Shown: positions 19,814-29,409, counted from the first letter of the stretch. The stretch is 64,000 nucleotides of DNA from Bacteroidetes bacterium GWF2_33_16 (GCA_001768565.1 MEOE01000023.1:287215-351214), one strand, 5' to 3'. Numbers and translations: made by a program. Notes: generated by a model from the letters alone, not told the origin.

Positions 19814-20410
19814 ATGAAAAGAATGAAACATTTTTTGCAAATTAGTTTGCTTGTCTTATTTATATTTATTTGTATTAATGCATATTCGCAACAGAAGAGA
19901 ACCAACTGGCTACAAGAAAAAAATCAGACGACAGCCCGCTGGAGAGTTGGTGGAGGTATTATTTTAATGGAACCAACTGGTATTGATGTCCAGTTTTACC
20001 GATTAAGCAAATTTTGCACAAACAATTTTTCGATCATTAAAAAATTATCAATTGGAGTTTGGGTAGGAAAAGAGGGTATTTTATCCCAAAGCATGATTAA
20101 GGAAAGTGAAATATGGGAATCTAGTGGTATAAGATATGGTATTGACTTTAAATTTTATATCCCGATTTTTTTAAATCCATATTTTGGAATTGGTGTTGAA
20201 GGTGGCGACCGAAAATTATTGGGTAAGAGTGGCTTTTATCCCGATGCTGTTGCACGGATTGGTGTTGAGCAAAGAATTTTTGGAATAAAAACCTCAAATA
20301 AATCATCATTAAATACAACCATTTTTATTGATGGAAAATATAATAAATGTTTAACCGATGATTTTTATTATATACTTCCAAGTGCGGGACTAAGATTTCA
20401 CTTTTTATAA
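19814..20410 (+). CDS. Secreted or outer-membrane beta-barrel-like protein, unknown
   Basis: A 198-residue protein with a signal peptide (ISLLVLFIFICINAYSQ). The rest alternates polar and hydrophobic residues in strand-like runs (WRVGGGIILMEPTGIDVQFYRL, YGIDFKFYIPIFLNPYFGIGVEGG) and ends LPSAGLRFHFL, a terminal aromatic residue pattern typical of small outer-membrane barrels. I do not recognise a specific family. A TATATTTG -7 box at 19764-19771 may drive it. It stands alone, followed by a gap with hairpin repeats. Confidence 0.75.
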   Translation: MKRMKHFLQISLLVLFIFICINAYSQQKRTNWLQEKNQTTARWRVGGGIILMEPTGIDVQFYRLSKFCTNNFSIIKKLSIGVWVGKEGILSQSMIKESEIWESSGIRYGIDFKFYIPIFLNPYFGIGVEGGDRKLLGKSGFYPDAVARIGVEQRIFGIKTSNKSSLNTTIFIDGKYNKCLTDDFYYILPSAGLRFHFL

Positions 20411-20476
20411 AACCTAGTCTCATTGAGATGATAGTTTAATCGAACTATTGTAAAATATGATAAGAACGTGCGGCAT

Positions 20477-20582
20477 TGCCCTTCGGGCATAAACAAGAAA
20501 GTAATTGTATGATTGTTAATTCCCTTCGGGAAAAATTTATTGACAGTTTATTATTTTATTGATATTATTCTCCTACGGAGAA
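20477..20582. repeat. Three short hairpins with conserved C-T-(T/A)-C-G centre
   Basis: TGCCC-TTC-GGGCA (20477-20489), TTCCC-TTC-GGGAA (20520-20532) and TTCTCC-TAC-GGAGAA (20568-20582) lie in one 283-base gap (20411-20693). The arms differ while pairing is kept, and the centre stays C-T-(T/A)-C-G-G. This looks like a small REP-type hairpin cluster. Nothing else coding is seen in the gap. Confidence 0.65.
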
Positions 20583-20693
20583 AAAAAACATAAAGAGTAC
20601 TTCATAATTTATATCTGATTTAATGCCACTACTCAAGTATGGTTCTATATTATATGGTAATAATTTTATAATGAACTCGCGTTACTATAGAAA

Positions 20694-21386
20694 TTAAAGC
20701 TCAAAAGGCAATTCTTTGCTAATTTCAATTTTTTCAGGAGTCACTTTTACTTGCAAAGGGATAATTTCTACTCCTTTATCATAAGCCATTTTGAGTGCTT
20801 TAGAATATTCGGGATCAATTTGTTTAGCAGTACTAAAAACTTCCACATCAGTTCGTTGAATAATATATAACATAACGGCTCTCATTCCTTGTTCTTTAAC
20901 TTTTACAAGAGTTTCGAGATGTTTTTTGCCACGACTTGTAACTGCATCGGGGAAAAGAGCATAGTTACCCTCTTTTAACGTAACATTTTTAACTTCGATA
21001 AAACAGGTTTCCTTTAAGTTTTTAGCCATCACATCAAATCTACTATCACCAAATGTAACCTCGCGCTGAACTTCGGTATAACCTTTTAACTTTTCTATTT
21101 CTCCATTTTTTACTGCTTCGAATGCCAGTTTATTAGGATTTGATGTATTAATACCAACCCAGTCGCCATTAATTTTAATCATTTCCCAGGTAAATTTGGT
21201 CTTGCGGTTTGGATCATCAACAGGCGTCAAATAAACCTCTGCACCCGTTTCAATACAGCTTTTCATTGTGCCTGAGTTAGTACAATGCGCAGTGACTATT
21301 TCTCCCGAATCGAGTTTTACATCAGCTAAAAAACGCATGTAGCGTTTAATAAGGACTCCATGAACCAACACTTTTGAAAATTTCAT
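20694..21386 (-). CDS. sfsA: SfsA family protein (sugar fermentation stimulation protein homologue)
   Basis: A 230-residue match to SfsA: an N-terminal OB-like part (VLIKRYMRFLADVKLDSGEIVTAHC, NSGTMKSCIETGAEVYL) and a C-terminal nuclease-like domain with FDVMAKN, CFIEVKNVTL, FPDAVTSRGKKHLETL. The residues D (in RFDVM), E and K (in FIEVKN) match a PD-(D/E)XK-type site. The E. coli protein was linked to maltose metabolism and DNA binding, but its biochemical role is unclear. A TAAATTTG -7 box lies at 21431-21424. Confidence 0.93.
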   Translation of the reverse strand: MKFSKVLVHGVLIKRYMRFLADVKLDSGEIVTAHCTNSGTMKSCIETGAEVYLTPVDDPNRKTKFTWEMIKINGDWVGINTSNPNKLAFEAVKNGEIEKLKGYTEVQREVTFGDSRFDVMAKNLKETCFIEVKNVTLKEGNYALFPDAVTSRGKKHLETLVKVKEQGMRAVMLYIIQRTDVEVFSTAKQIDPEYSKALKMAYDKGVEIIPLQVKVTPEKIEISKELPFEL

Positions 21387-21466
21387 ATCGACTTGTTTGA
21401 TTAAACAATTATAAATTACAATACAAATTTACAAAACGCAACCAACAAACTTGGTAATAATCCTTT

Positions 21467-21772
21467 ATGAATATAACTTTGTCAAGCGAATTAATAATAA
21501 ATAAACCCTGCTTTATGGAGTGTCGCGATGGCTGTGCTGCCTGTTGTATTTATCTTTCGATCTCATCTCCTATTCCGGGAATGCCAAATGGTAAGCAAGC
21601 AGGAGTTCGATGCATTCACCTTTCTGATGATCTGAAATGCACTATTTTTACATCACCTGACCGTCCAAAGGTTTGCGATGGTTTTAAACCCGAAAAATTG
21701 TTTTGTGGCGAAACTGCCCAGGAAGCATATTCTATTCTTGCAGGGCTTGAAGGCATTAAAATACAGCACTAA
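21467..21772 (+). CDS. YkgJ-family cysteine-cluster protein
   Basis: A 101-residue protein rich in cysteines: C15, C19, C23, C26, C27, C49, C58, C70 and C80. The order ECRDGCAACC, then GVRCIHL, LKCTIF, RPKVCDGFKP is that of the YkgJ (UPF0153) family, which is thought to bind zinc or an iron-sulfur cluster. Cellular role unknown. It is divergent from sfsA with an 80-base gap. Confidence 0.88.
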   Translation: MNITLSSELIINKPCFMECRDGCAACCIYLSISSPIPGMPNGKQAGVRCIHLSDDLKCTIFTSPDRPKVCDGFKPEKLFCGETAQEAYSILAGLEGIKIQH

Positions 21773-21839
21773 AAAAAATCTTGTGTTCTGAACCATTGAG
21801 GCTTGTATTTTGTTTAGTTAAAAACAAAATGAGGGAATT

Positions 21840-22115
21840 ATGAAAACAATAACTAGAGATAATTTCTCGAAGATGACTCTTGCCGAAAAGGGTTTCTTGG
21901 TAATGAATAAAGGGAAACATTTAACCCAGATTCGTAAGGGAGATTTTCTGCAAAATTTATATTCACTTGAAGATTTTTTTGTTGAAATATTTTATTCTAT
22001 CTCGACAGATAAAATTCATAATATCGAAATCATGACCAACCTTTCGAGAATAGATCAATATATAAATGACATTAAAACACCTGAATCAAAAGAAGAAAAA
22101 ATACAGCTCAATTAG
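21840..22115 (+). CDS. Hypothetical protein, 91 residues
   Basis: A soluble protein without signal peptide or membrane segment (LAEKGFLVMNKGKHLTQI, LEDFFVEIFYSISTDKIHNI). It resembles short Bacteroidota proteins of no known function. It begins 67 bases after the YkgJ-like gene on the same strand and may be co-transcribed. The near-box TATTTTG before it is one base short of the -7 consensus. Confidence 0.65.
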   Translation: MKTITRDNFSKMTLAEKGFLVMNKGKHLTQIRKGDFLQNLYSLEDFFVEIFYSISTDKIHNIEIMTNLSRIDQYINDIKTPESKEEKIQLN

Positions 22116-22217
22116 TTTTTAAAACATTAATAAGAATCAATAAAACAGTCTTGATATTAAAAAGGACAATTCATTCTCTGCGCGATTTAATCCTATCTTG
22201 ATACTCAATACTTTTAT

Positions 22218-22796
22218 CTAAATCAAATCACACGCATCAGCTGGCATCCAGTGTTTATCTTTGCCATCCCATTTCACATTACAACCAATTGGGTTTGTAA
22301 CTGAAACAGAAACAGGTTTACCAGACAAATGCTCGTTCAACGCTCTTTCCAAATCGTTAACCGTCATTTTTGAAGTATCTTTTGGATTATCAACAGCCCT
22401 GCCAGTATAAATCAGCTTACGGTCTTTATCAAAAACATAAAAATGAGGAGTACGCAAAGCTCCATAAGCCATGGCTACTTCCTGCGATTCGTCATATAAA
22501 TATAGCCATGGAAAATTATGCTCTTTCATTCGGTTTACCATATTCGGAAAACTATCTTCTTCGTATGTATTCTTGCTGTTCGAATTAATTCCAACAAACC
22601 GAGCTCCCCTGGGAGTATATTTTTCGACAGTTTTACGTGTTACTTCATCAGAACCTATAACATAAGGACAGTGATTACAAGTAAAAAAGACAACCAAAAC
22701 CTTATCGGTAAAATCTGATAATTGATATGTTTTACCATCGGTAGCGGGCAATTTGAAATCCGGAGCATTTGCTCCTATTTGCAATGTAAATGACAT
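22218..22796 (-). CDS. Thioredoxin-like redoxin (AhpC/TSA family)
   Basis: A 192-residue thioredoxin-fold protein with [19 protein letters not shown] and the redox motif C40-N-H-C43-P ([12 protein letters not shown]). No signal peptide, so cytoplasmic. [22 protein letters not shown] contains the cis-proline (RTP) region. Family members act as thiol reductases or peroxidases; a specific partner is not evident. A hairpin terminator for the upstream acyl-CoA ligase gene separates the two. Confidence 0.9.
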   Translation of the reverse strand: MSFTLQIGANAPDFKLPATDGKTYQLSDFTDKVLVVFFTCNHCPYVIGSDEVTRKTVEKYTPRGARFVGINSNSKNTYEEDSFPNMVNRMKEHNFPWLYLYDESQEVAMAYGALRTPHFYVFDKDRKLIYTGRAVDNPKDTSKMTVNDLERALNEHLSGKPVSVSVTNPIGCNVKWDGKDKHWMPADACDLI

Positions 22797-22822
22797 AATT
22801 CTGTTTTTATAATAAACACAAA

Positions 22823-22845
22823 GAGCCTGAAAATTGTTCAGGCTC
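22823..22845 (-). terminator. Terminator of the acyl-CoA ligase gene
   Basis: GAGCCTGAA / TTCAGGCTC form a 9-bp stem 44 bases beyond the ligase stop codon, followed on the minus strand by TTTGTGTTTATT. The T run is interrupted, so strength is uncertain. Confidence 0.7.
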
Positions 22846-22889
22846 CTGATTTGTTTTCTCTGTGTATACTTTTTTTTGTGTAATGGGTT

Positions 22890-24551
22890 TTAGTCTTCTA
22901 CAGAATATAAGAACCGCTTGATACTCTTCTTAGGAGTTTTTTCAAACTCTTCAGGATGTATTTTTATTTTTGATATCTGCATATACTTAGCCAGCGTTTT
23001 ATTTACCTCTCTTTTTGTTTCCTCCATAATTTGAAGAAGTCCTTTTTCATCTATTTTCTCAGCATCAACTAAATCGTAATCAGGATAAACAAGGGCAACG
23101 AGTTTATTTTTGTAATCAAGAACCACTGATTCCATAACATAAGGCATATTATTTAATTTGGCTTCGATCTCTTCCGGATAAATATTTTCCCCAGATGGAC
23201 CCAGCACCACGCTTTTACTTCGGCCTCTTATATACACATAATTTTCTTTATCAATTACTCCTAGATCACCTGTATGCAACCATCCTTCAGAATCGAGTGC
23301 TTGTTCTGTAGCTTCAGGGTTTTTATAATACCCAAGCATTACATTTTCTCCGCGAACCATAATTTCGCCAACAATATTACATGGATCTTCTGAATCAATC
23401 TTAATTTCAAGCGCATCTACCAACTTACCTGCAGAACCCAATTTTGCTTTATCCCAGTTTGCATAGCTTATTAGAGGACCACATTCGGTCATTCCATAAC
23501 CAATAGTAAATCGGAAACCTATTTTCTTTAAAAACAACTCTACTTCCTGATTTAATGCTGCCCCTCCAATAACAACCTCCTTAAAGTTGCCACCAAAAAC
23601 ATCGGTAAGCTTTTTATTTATCTTATTAAAAATCGCTTTGTCAATAATTGGAATACTCATCATCATTTTCATTGAGAATTTGCCCAATATTGGCAACAAT
23701 TGCTTTTTATATATTTTTTCAATTATTAATGGAACTGCAATTACAACTTCGGGCCTTATCTCATGAAATGCCTGTATAATAATTTTTGGTGATGGAGTAC
23801 GGGTTAAAAAATGAATATGGCAACCAATAGAAAAGGGCCACAGAAATTCGAATGCACAACCATATGTATGTGCAAGAGGCAAGAAAGAAACAACATTATT
23901 TCCAGGATCCAAAGGCAGGTTATTTCTTGCAAATCGAACATTAACCGCCAGACTATTTAAAGGAATAATAACTCCTTTAGAGAATCCTGTTGTACCTGAT
24001 GTATAGTTTAATACCCCTACTTCATTATTCGATATTTCATCAAATTTTAATTTATCAGCAGTTATTCCTCCCGGATATTTCTGCTCATAAGTTTTATCGA
24101 GATTTTCGTATATCTTTTTTATCTTTTCGTTTTTCCCTTCGACAAGAACCGTAAAGTCAACTAATCCAAAAATTGCTCTTAGATTAGGCATTGCCGATTC
24201 ATCGAGGTTTTCCCAAACTACATCACCTGCAAAAAGCACCACAGAATCAGAATGATTTACAATATGATGCACATCAGTAGGATGAAAATCGGGTAATATT
24301 GGAACTGCTACAGCTCCATAGCTGACTATAGCCAGATAGGTCATAGCCCAATTGGCAGAGTTTTTGCCAATTAGCGATATTCTATCGCCCTTTTTTACAT
24401 TACATTCTTCGAACATGATGTGTATTCGGGCAATTTTACGTGCCACATCACTATACTTATAAACCGAACCCTGATAATCGGACAGAGCCGGAAGATCCCA
24501 GTTTTCTTTCAAACTGTTTTCGATGTACTTTACAAAGTTCTCTTTTATCAT
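22890..24551 (-). CDS. Long-chain-fatty-acid--CoA ligase (AMP-forming)
   Basis: A 553-residue ANL-superfamily enzyme. The P-loop motif is LNYTSGTTGFSKGV, the second core motif GYGMTECGPLISY, and the hinge region GWLHTGDLGVIDKENYVYIRGRSKSVVLGPSGENIYPEEIE; the C-terminal lysine region is KTPKKSIKRFLY. The length and the motif spacing fit fatty-acyl-CoA synthetases. It would activate fatty acids for degradation or lipid synthesis. It is monocistronic with its own terminator. Chain-length preference cannot be deduced. Confidence 0.92.
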   Translation of the reverse strand: MIKENFVKYIENSLKENWDLPALSDYQGSVYKYSDVARKIARIHIMFEECNVKKGDRISLIGKNSANWAMTYLAIVSYGAVAVPILPDFHPTDVHHIVNHSDSVVLFAGDVVWENLDESAMPNLRAIFGLVDFTVLVEGKNEKIKKIYENLDKTYEQKYPGGITADKLKFDEISNNEVGVLNYTSGTTGFSKGVIIPLNSLAVNVRFARNNLPLDPGNNVVSFLPLAHTYGCAFEFLWPFSIGCHIHFLTRTPSPKIIIQAFHEIRPEVVIAVPLIIEKIYKKQLLPILGKFSMKMMMSIPIIDKAIFNKINKKLTDVFGGNFKEVVIGGAALNQEVELFLKKIGFRFTIGYGMTECGPLISYANWDKAKLGSAGKLVDALEIKIDSEDPCNIVGEIMVRGENVMLGYYKNPEATEQALDSEGWLHTGDLGVIDKENYVYIRGRSKSVVLGPSGENIYPEEIEAKLNNMPYVMESVVLDYKNKLVALVYPDYDLVDAEKIDEKGLLQIMEETKREVNKTLAKYMQISKIKIHPEEFEKTPKKSIKRFLYSVED

Positions 24552-24698
24552 GTGCTTAGGTTTTAATTAAAGCAAACAACTAAGGTAAACAAATTTAGGG
24601 AAAATACAAATGAAGGCTTCTCTTGCTTAAACAGGCCAACAGAGACAATTATACAAGACAAAAGAATTACAATATCCCGAAAACAAAATTTGATTTTT

Positions 24699-24720
24699 AT
24701 ATTATCCAAATAGATAATAT
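24699..24720. promoter_or_regulatory. Inverted repeat upstream of cysH
   Basis: ATATTATC (24699-24706) and GATAATAT (24713-24720) are perfect inverted arms around six bases, 57 bases before the cysH start. It could be an operator. No exact -7 box follows; TACCTTTA near 24751 is one base off. Confidence 0.35.
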
Positions 24721-24777
24721 TAACATTCATGTATATTACAATTTTTTTACCTTTACCAACTAAATCAAATCCATTTT

Positions 24778-25491
24778 ATGGAAAAGCAAGTATTGGCAGC
24801 AAAATTAAATGAGCAATTAAAGGGATTTACACCCGAAAAAGTACTCTGGTATTTTATTAAGGAGTATGGAAAGAACATGGCATTTTCATCGAGTTTGGGA
24901 GCTGAAGACCAGGTTTTAACCAATATGATTTGCGAGATTGATAAAAATACACGCATCTTTACACTCGATACTGGTCGAATGTTTCCAGAAACCTATAAAC
25001 TGATTGAAAAAACCAATTCTCGTTATAAAATTAAAATAGAAATTTTCTTCCCTGATTACCAACAGGTTGAAAATATGGTTCACGAAAAAGGAATCAACCT
25101 ATTTTACGAAAGCATAGACAACCGAAAACAGTGTTGCCATATCCGTAAAATTGAACCACTAAAAAGAGCTTTTAAAGGATTGGATGTATGGATTTGTGGT
25201 TTACGTCGAGAGCAATCAATAACACGAACATCAAACCAACTGGTTGAGTGGGATGAAAATAACAGTTTACTAAAAATAAATCCTCTGATTGATTGGACTG
25301 AAAATCAGGTTTGGGATTATATCCGAAAACATAATATTCCTTATAACGATTTACATGATAAAGGATTTCCAAGTATTGGTTGTCAACCATGCACTCGTGC
25401 AATTAAATCAGGCGAAGATGTTCGGGCTGGGCGATGGTGGTGGGAAAATCCCGATAAAAAAGAATGCGGATTGCACAATACAGCAGAATAA
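24778..25491 (+). CDS. cysH: Adenylyl-sulfate (APS) reductase
   Basis: A 237-residue CysH-type reductase: SSSLGAEDQVL (PP-loop), LDTGRMFPETY, and the paired iron-sulfur ligands C119-C120 and C202-x2-C205, with catalytic C230 near the C-terminus (KKECGLH). The CC...CxxC motif marks the [4Fe-4S] enzyme that reduces APS rather than PAPS. It makes sulfite in assimilatory sulfate reduction, which feeds sulfide to CysK encoded at 43052. The rest of the sulfate pathway is not in this window. Confidence 0.95.
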   Translation: MEKQVLAAKLNEQLKGFTPEKVLWYFIKEYGKNMAFSSSLGAEDQVLTNMICEIDKNTRIFTLDTGRMFPETYKLIEKTNSRYKIKIEIFFPDYQQVENMVHEKGINLFYESIDNRKQCCHIRKIEPLKRAFKGLDVWICGLRREQSITRTSNQLVEWDENNSLLKINPLIDWTENQVWDYIRKHNIPYNDLHDKGFPSIGCQPCTRAIKSGEDVRAGRWWWENPDKKECGLHNTAE

Positions 25492-25528
25492 CAAAAAAAA
25501 ACCAGTTTTCAAACTTTATCTTTGCTTT

Positions 25529-26755
25529 ATGATTAATCCTCGATATATAAAAATCTTAATAATACTTACCATAGTTACAGTTTTTGAATTATCAATAAAA
25601 ACAACTCAGGCACAATCAGAAGATAAGTACGTTGTTGTGTTGTCAATGGATGCCTTTCGATGGGATTATACAACTATAACATCAACTCCTGTTTTGGATT
25701 CTATTGCCACTATAGGTGTTAAAGCACAATCATTTAAACCTGCCTTTCCGACATTAACTTTTCCGAATCATTACAGTTTAGCAACAGGTCTTTACCCCGA
25801 CAATCATGGAATTGTTTCAAACAACTTTTATGATGATTCGCTTAAAGCTGTTTATCGAATTGGTGATAGAGTTTCAGTCGAAGATGGCCGCTTTTATGGG
25901 GGTGAACCCATTTGGGTAACTGCCGAGAAACAAGGCATGATAAGTGCTTCTTTCTATTGGGTTGGCTCAGAGGCTCCGATTCAAGGTATTCAACCAACAT
26001 ACTGGAAAAAGTACGATGGAAATGTATCTTTCGAAAACCGCATTGATACTGTGATTGCATGGTTACAAAAACCCGAAGATAAGCGGCCTCATCTTATTAT
26101 GTTTTATTTTGATGAACCGGATGCTATAGCTCATAAGTTTGGCCCGGGGGCTCCTCAAGTAAATACAATGGTTACTTATCTTGATAGTTTAGTTGGTGTT
26201 TTCATAAAAAAAATAAATGCTTTGCCAATTGGTAATAAAATCAATTTTATCATTGTTTCTGATCATGGTATGGCAGAAACATCAAGCGAAAGAGTTATTG
26301 ATTTGTCCAAATATATTAAAAAAGAATGGGTAAGCAGATCACATGGAGGAAATCCATCGGTAATAATAAAAACTGCTGCAAACTGTGAAGATTCAATTTT
26401 AACAGCCCTTTCAACAGTTAAAAACCTGAAATCTTGGAAAACATCCGAAGTTCCTGAACGATTGCATTATGGAAAAAATCCACGAACAATGGATATTCTT
26501 GTTTTAGCAGACATTAATTGGGTTATAGGTTGGAACAGCAAGAATAAGTCATTTAAGGGTGGAGCACATGGATACGATAATAACGAACCAGATATGCTTG
26601 GAATATTTTATGCAATAGGTCCTGATTTCAAGAATGGCTACTTACATAAACAAATTGAGGGTGTAGATTTATATCCATTACTGACAAAACTTTTAAATCT
26701 TAAGCCAGCAATAACAGACGGAAAGCTATTGAATACATTAGATATGCTAAAATAA
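25529..26755 (+). CDS. Secreted nucleotide pyrophosphatase/phosphodiesterase
   Basis: A 408-residue alkaline-phosphatase-superfamily protein with a signal peptide (ILIILTIVTVFELSIKTTQAQ). Metal ligand D41 (SMDAFRWDY), nucleophile T77 (FPTLTFPNHYSLATG) and SDHGM are all present, as in ENPP enzymes. It likely hydrolyses phosphodiester or pyrophosphate bonds outside the inner membrane. A closely similar paralogue lies at 53345-54571. The ATG at 25529 is chosen because it starts the signal peptide; the frame also stays open upstream into cysH. An exact -7 box TATCTTTG at 25517-25524 lies only 5 bases before it, which suggests a near-leaderless mRNA or is coincidental. Confidence 0.9.
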   Translation: MINPRYIKILIILTIVTVFELSIKTTQAQSEDKYVVVLSMDAFRWDYTTITSTPVLDSIATIGVKAQSFKPAFPTLTFPNHYSLATGLYPDNHGIVSNNFYDDSLKAVYRIGDRVSVEDGRFYGGEPIWVTAEKQGMISASFYWVGSEAPIQGIQPTYWKKYDGNVSFENRIDTVIAWLQKPEDKRPHLIMFYFDEPDAIAHKFGPGAPQVNTMVTYLDSLVGVFIKKINALPIGNKINFIIVSDHGMAETSSERVIDLSKYIKKEWVSRSHGGNPSVIIKTAANCEDSILTALSTVKNLKSWKTSEVPERLHYGKNPRTMDILVLADINWVIGWNSKNKSFKGGAHGYDNNEPDMLGIFYAIGPDFKNGYLHKQIEGVDLYPLLTKLLNLKPAITDGKLLNTLDMLK

Positions 26756-26773
26756 TTTTTGCAACTAATAAAA

Positions 26774-26800
26774 CGGATTGTAATTTCAAACTACAATCCG
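26774..26800 (-). terminator. Terminator of the GH109 gene
   Basis: CGGATTGTA / TACAATCCG form a 9-bp stem around nine bases. On the minus strand it is followed by TTTTATTAG, so it serves the GH109-type gene; it may also help the converging phosphodiesterase gene. Confidence 0.8.
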
Positions 26801-26832
26801 CTTAACTCCTTTTGATTAACAATCTTTATAAT

Positions 26833-28239
26833 CTATTCGTTTTTAAAATAGGTTACTGTTTTCAACTCTCTCCATGCTCCGCGAGTAAAATCTGGCACCT
26901 GAACTGGCATTCCCTGGTTTTCAACTGAAACGCGCGAAAGCTCGATAATTGCAGACCATTCGGCAGCATCATACACATCCATATCCAATGGAAGACCATT
27001 TTGCAAGCAATAAATTAAGCGGTAATCCATTATAAAATCCATTCCACCGTGACCACCAACTTGTTTGGCTTTTCCCCCAACCTCAGTTATAATAGGATGT
27101 TCATAAACTTTTAGCAAAGAATCCAAAGCTTTATCTGAAAGATATCTGTGACCATCAGGTTCGAGTGAAATACCTGTTCGTGGCCACTTCTGTGCAAAAC
27201 CCTTGGTACCACTTAACATATGTATACGGCTATATGGGCGTGGATTGGTTGTATTGTGCTGTATTAAAATAGTTTTTCCTTTGCTTGTTTTTATGATTGT
27301 TGAGCTCATGTCGCCTTTCTTGTATTCAGCTTTTGCATAATCCGAATCTTCACCAAATTTTTCTTTTGCATACTCGGTTAATCCAAATTGATTACTCGAA
27401 ACTGAAACCAGGTAATCCATTTTGTCGCCACGATGAATATTCAGAGCATGAGCAACCGGACCTAATCCATGTGTTGGGTACAAGCAACCATCTTCCTTCT
27501 GGTTGTGTTTTAATCTCCACATATCCCAGTACCCTTTTTCTTCATCAAACAAGAGCCATCTTAAATCATGAATATAAGCGCCCTCGGCATGAACTATCTC
27601 TCCGAACAAACCTTTTTGAGCCATATTAAGAGTAGCCATCTCGAAGAAATCGTAATTGCAGTTCTCAAGCATTATCATATGTCGTCGGGTTTTTTCAGCG
27701 GTATTCACCAATTGCCATGCTTCATCAATGGTTAGAGCAGCTGGCACTTCTATTGCTGCATGTTTTCCCTTTTCCATAGCATAAACTGCAATAGGAGTAT
27801 GTAAATCCCAATGTGTACAAACATAAACCAGATCAATATCATTTCTCTCGCAAATTGTTTTCCAATCTTCTGCTCCTGTATATCCAACAGCCTCAGATCT
27901 ACCCAATTCTTTAAGAGTCTTTTGGGCTTCTTCGACATTTGCTGGAACAACATCAGCCAAGGCGACTATTTTAGTACCTTCGATATAACTCAATCGGTAA
28001 ACGGCACCCTGCCCACGCATTCCAAGGCCAATTATTGCTATACGAACAGTATCCATTGGTTCAGCTCTAAGTTCAAGTACATGTGTTTGTCCTGCCAATC
28101 TTTCGGGAACAGGAAAAGCTTCAACAGCTGTAAAAAGCGTTTTATCTTTTGAAGCAGTATTGCATGCAATAATCCCTATACTCATTATAATTACAACGAG
28201 AATTGCAACTTTAGTAAACCTTAGTTTTCGTGTTGTCAT
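26833..28239 (-). CDS. GH109-type glycosidase (Gfo/Idh/MocA fold), probable alpha-N-acetylgalactosaminidase
   Basis: A 468-residue lipoprotein (lipobox GIIAC, C26) with an NAD-binding Rossmann start (IAIIGLGMRGQGAVYRL) and a Gfo/Idh/MocA C-terminal domain. GHGGMDFIMDYRLIYCLQ and VPDFTRGAW are typical of family GH109, whose characterised members cleave alpha-linked N-acetylgalactosamine by an NAD-dependent mechanism. It is the last gene of a unit with a ROK regulator and a hexosamine-kinase-like gene, which supports an amino-sugar role. Other MocA-type oxidoreductases share the fold, so enzyme activity is inferred. Confidence 0.87.
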   Translation of the reverse strand: MTTRKLRFTKVAILVVIIMSIGIIACNTASKDKTLFTAVEAFPVPERLAGQTHVLELRAEPMDTVRIAIIGLGMRGQGAVYRLSYIEGTKIVALADVVPANVEEAQKTLKELGRSEAVGYTGAEDWKTICERNDIDLVYVCTHWDLHTPIAVYAMEKGKHAAIEVPAALTIDEAWQLVNTAEKTRRHMIMLENCNYDFFEMATLNMAQKGLFGEIVHAEGAYIHDLRWLLFDEEKGYWDMWRLKHNQKEDGCLYPTHGLGPVAHALNIHRGDKMDYLVSVSSNQFGLTEYAKEKFGEDSDYAKAEYKKGDMSSTIIKTSKGKTILIQHNTTNPRPYSRIHMLSGTKGFAQKWPRTGISLEPDGHRYLSDKALDSLLKVYEHPIITEVGGKAKQVGGHGGMDFIMDYRLIYCLQNGLPLDMDVYDAAEWSAIIELSRVSVENQGMPVQVPDFTRGAWRELKTVTYFKNE

Positions 28240-28304
28240 GTCTTTAGTTATTTATGTATTCTTGGTTTTTACCATTATAAATTGTGATATCCTTTTTCTA
28301 ATCT

Positions 28305-29372
28305 CTAATTTGCTTTTAAACATTCGAGAATTATTCTTTTGCTAATGTCTTCGTGCGACTCCATACTTTCAATAAGCTTTTTCTGCACCTTACAGCGATC
28401 CAGATTATGCTCACTATAAGCGGTTTTATAATAAATATCTCCATTCAAGTAATCAGCCAAAAAACGTATACCCATAATATATGTCATAAAAACAGGAGCC
28501 CTGTATAAATAAATCTTTTCTTTTTCAGTTAATACAGTTTTAACTTGTTGTATATATCCCGTTGAAAATGCTCTAAAAGCATTCAGGTTAAATGAAACCT
28601 TTTCTAGTTTCTTTTCATCTTCGGCAGCATTATTAGCCGAAGTACGTAAGGCATCTCCATAGTCATTAATAATACTACCCGGACCAGCAGTATCAAGATC
28701 AATAACAGCCACTACAGTATTATTTCTAAAAAGTATATTATTCAATTTTGTGTCGTTATGAACAATGCGTAATGGAAGGTCTCCTTTATCAATTAATCGT
28801 TCAATTTGCACCAGCGATTTTTCCATATTCTTAAAAAACCGTACTATTGGTTCGACTGATTTTAATCTACCAGCAATATTATTTGTAATAGCCTCATCAA
28901 GTTGATTTAATCGAAATGTTAATCGATGAAAATCTTTAATGGGTTCCTGAAAATCACTTGTATTAAGAAATTGACTTTCTTTTACAAACCAGCCATAACC
29001 GACTCCCGACTGATAAGCTTGCCAATTCTCATCAACAACCTCAATAGAATATGAATCCTTAAAGAAAGTTGTTAATCGCCATGCTCCCCCAGAATTATCT
29101 ATATAAAGATATTTACCATTATTATCGGGCATTAATTGGGCAATTGCAAGAGAATGATTATTCTTCGAAAATTCATTTTGTAACCTTAAATGATTTTCAA
29201 TTATTATTTCAGGATTTTTAAAGACAGATGTATTTATTCGTTGCAATAAATAGGTAGACGAAGGGTTTTCAAACTCAACTTTGTAAGTATCATTAATATG
29301 CCCATTTCCAAAAGGTTTTACATTATAACTGGTAGCATTGGGAAAATAATTTTTAATTACAATATCAATCAT
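28305..29372 (-). CDS. Phosphotransferase of the N-acetylhexosamine 1-kinase (NahK) type
   Basis: A 355-residue aminoglycoside-phosphotransferase-fold kinase. The catalytic loop is IVHNDTKLNNILF and the metal-binding motif VIDLDTAGPGSIINDYGDALR, the pattern seen in NahK and related hexosamine kinases (HNDTK). It would phosphorylate N-acetylgalactosamine or N-acetylglucosamine at C1 in the cytoplasm. It lies 65 bases upstream of the GH109-type gene and 98 bases downstream of the ROK regulator. An inverted repeat at 29410-29431 precedes it. Homoserine kinase-like and choline kinase-like relatives are alternatives. Confidence 0.83.
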   Translation of the reverse strand: MIDIVIKNYFPNATSYNVKPFGNGHINDTYKVEFENPSSTYLLQRINTSVFKNPEIIIENHLRLQNEFSKNNHSLAIAQLMPDNNGKYLYIDNSGGAWRLTTFFKDSYSIEVVDENWQAYQSGVGYGWFVKESQFLNTSDFQEPIKDFHRLTFRLNQLDEAITNNIAGRLKSVEPIVRFFKNMEKSLVQIERLIDKGDLPLRIVHNDTKLNNILFRNNTVVAVIDLDTAGPGSIINDYGDALRTSANNAAEDEKKLEKVSFNLNAFRAFSTGYIQQVKTVLTEKEKIYLYRAPVFMTYIMGIRFLADYLNGDIYYKTAYSEHNLDRCKVQKKLIESMESHEDISKRIILECLKAN

Positions 29373-29409
29373 TCTTTAAGTTAATTAACCTGTGTTAAGA
29401 TTTCCGAAA

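Noticed and set aside
25289-25528. N-terminal extension of the phosphodiesterase frame into cysH
   Set aside because: It reads through cysH in another frame and would hide the signal peptide; the ATG at 25529 begins directly at it.
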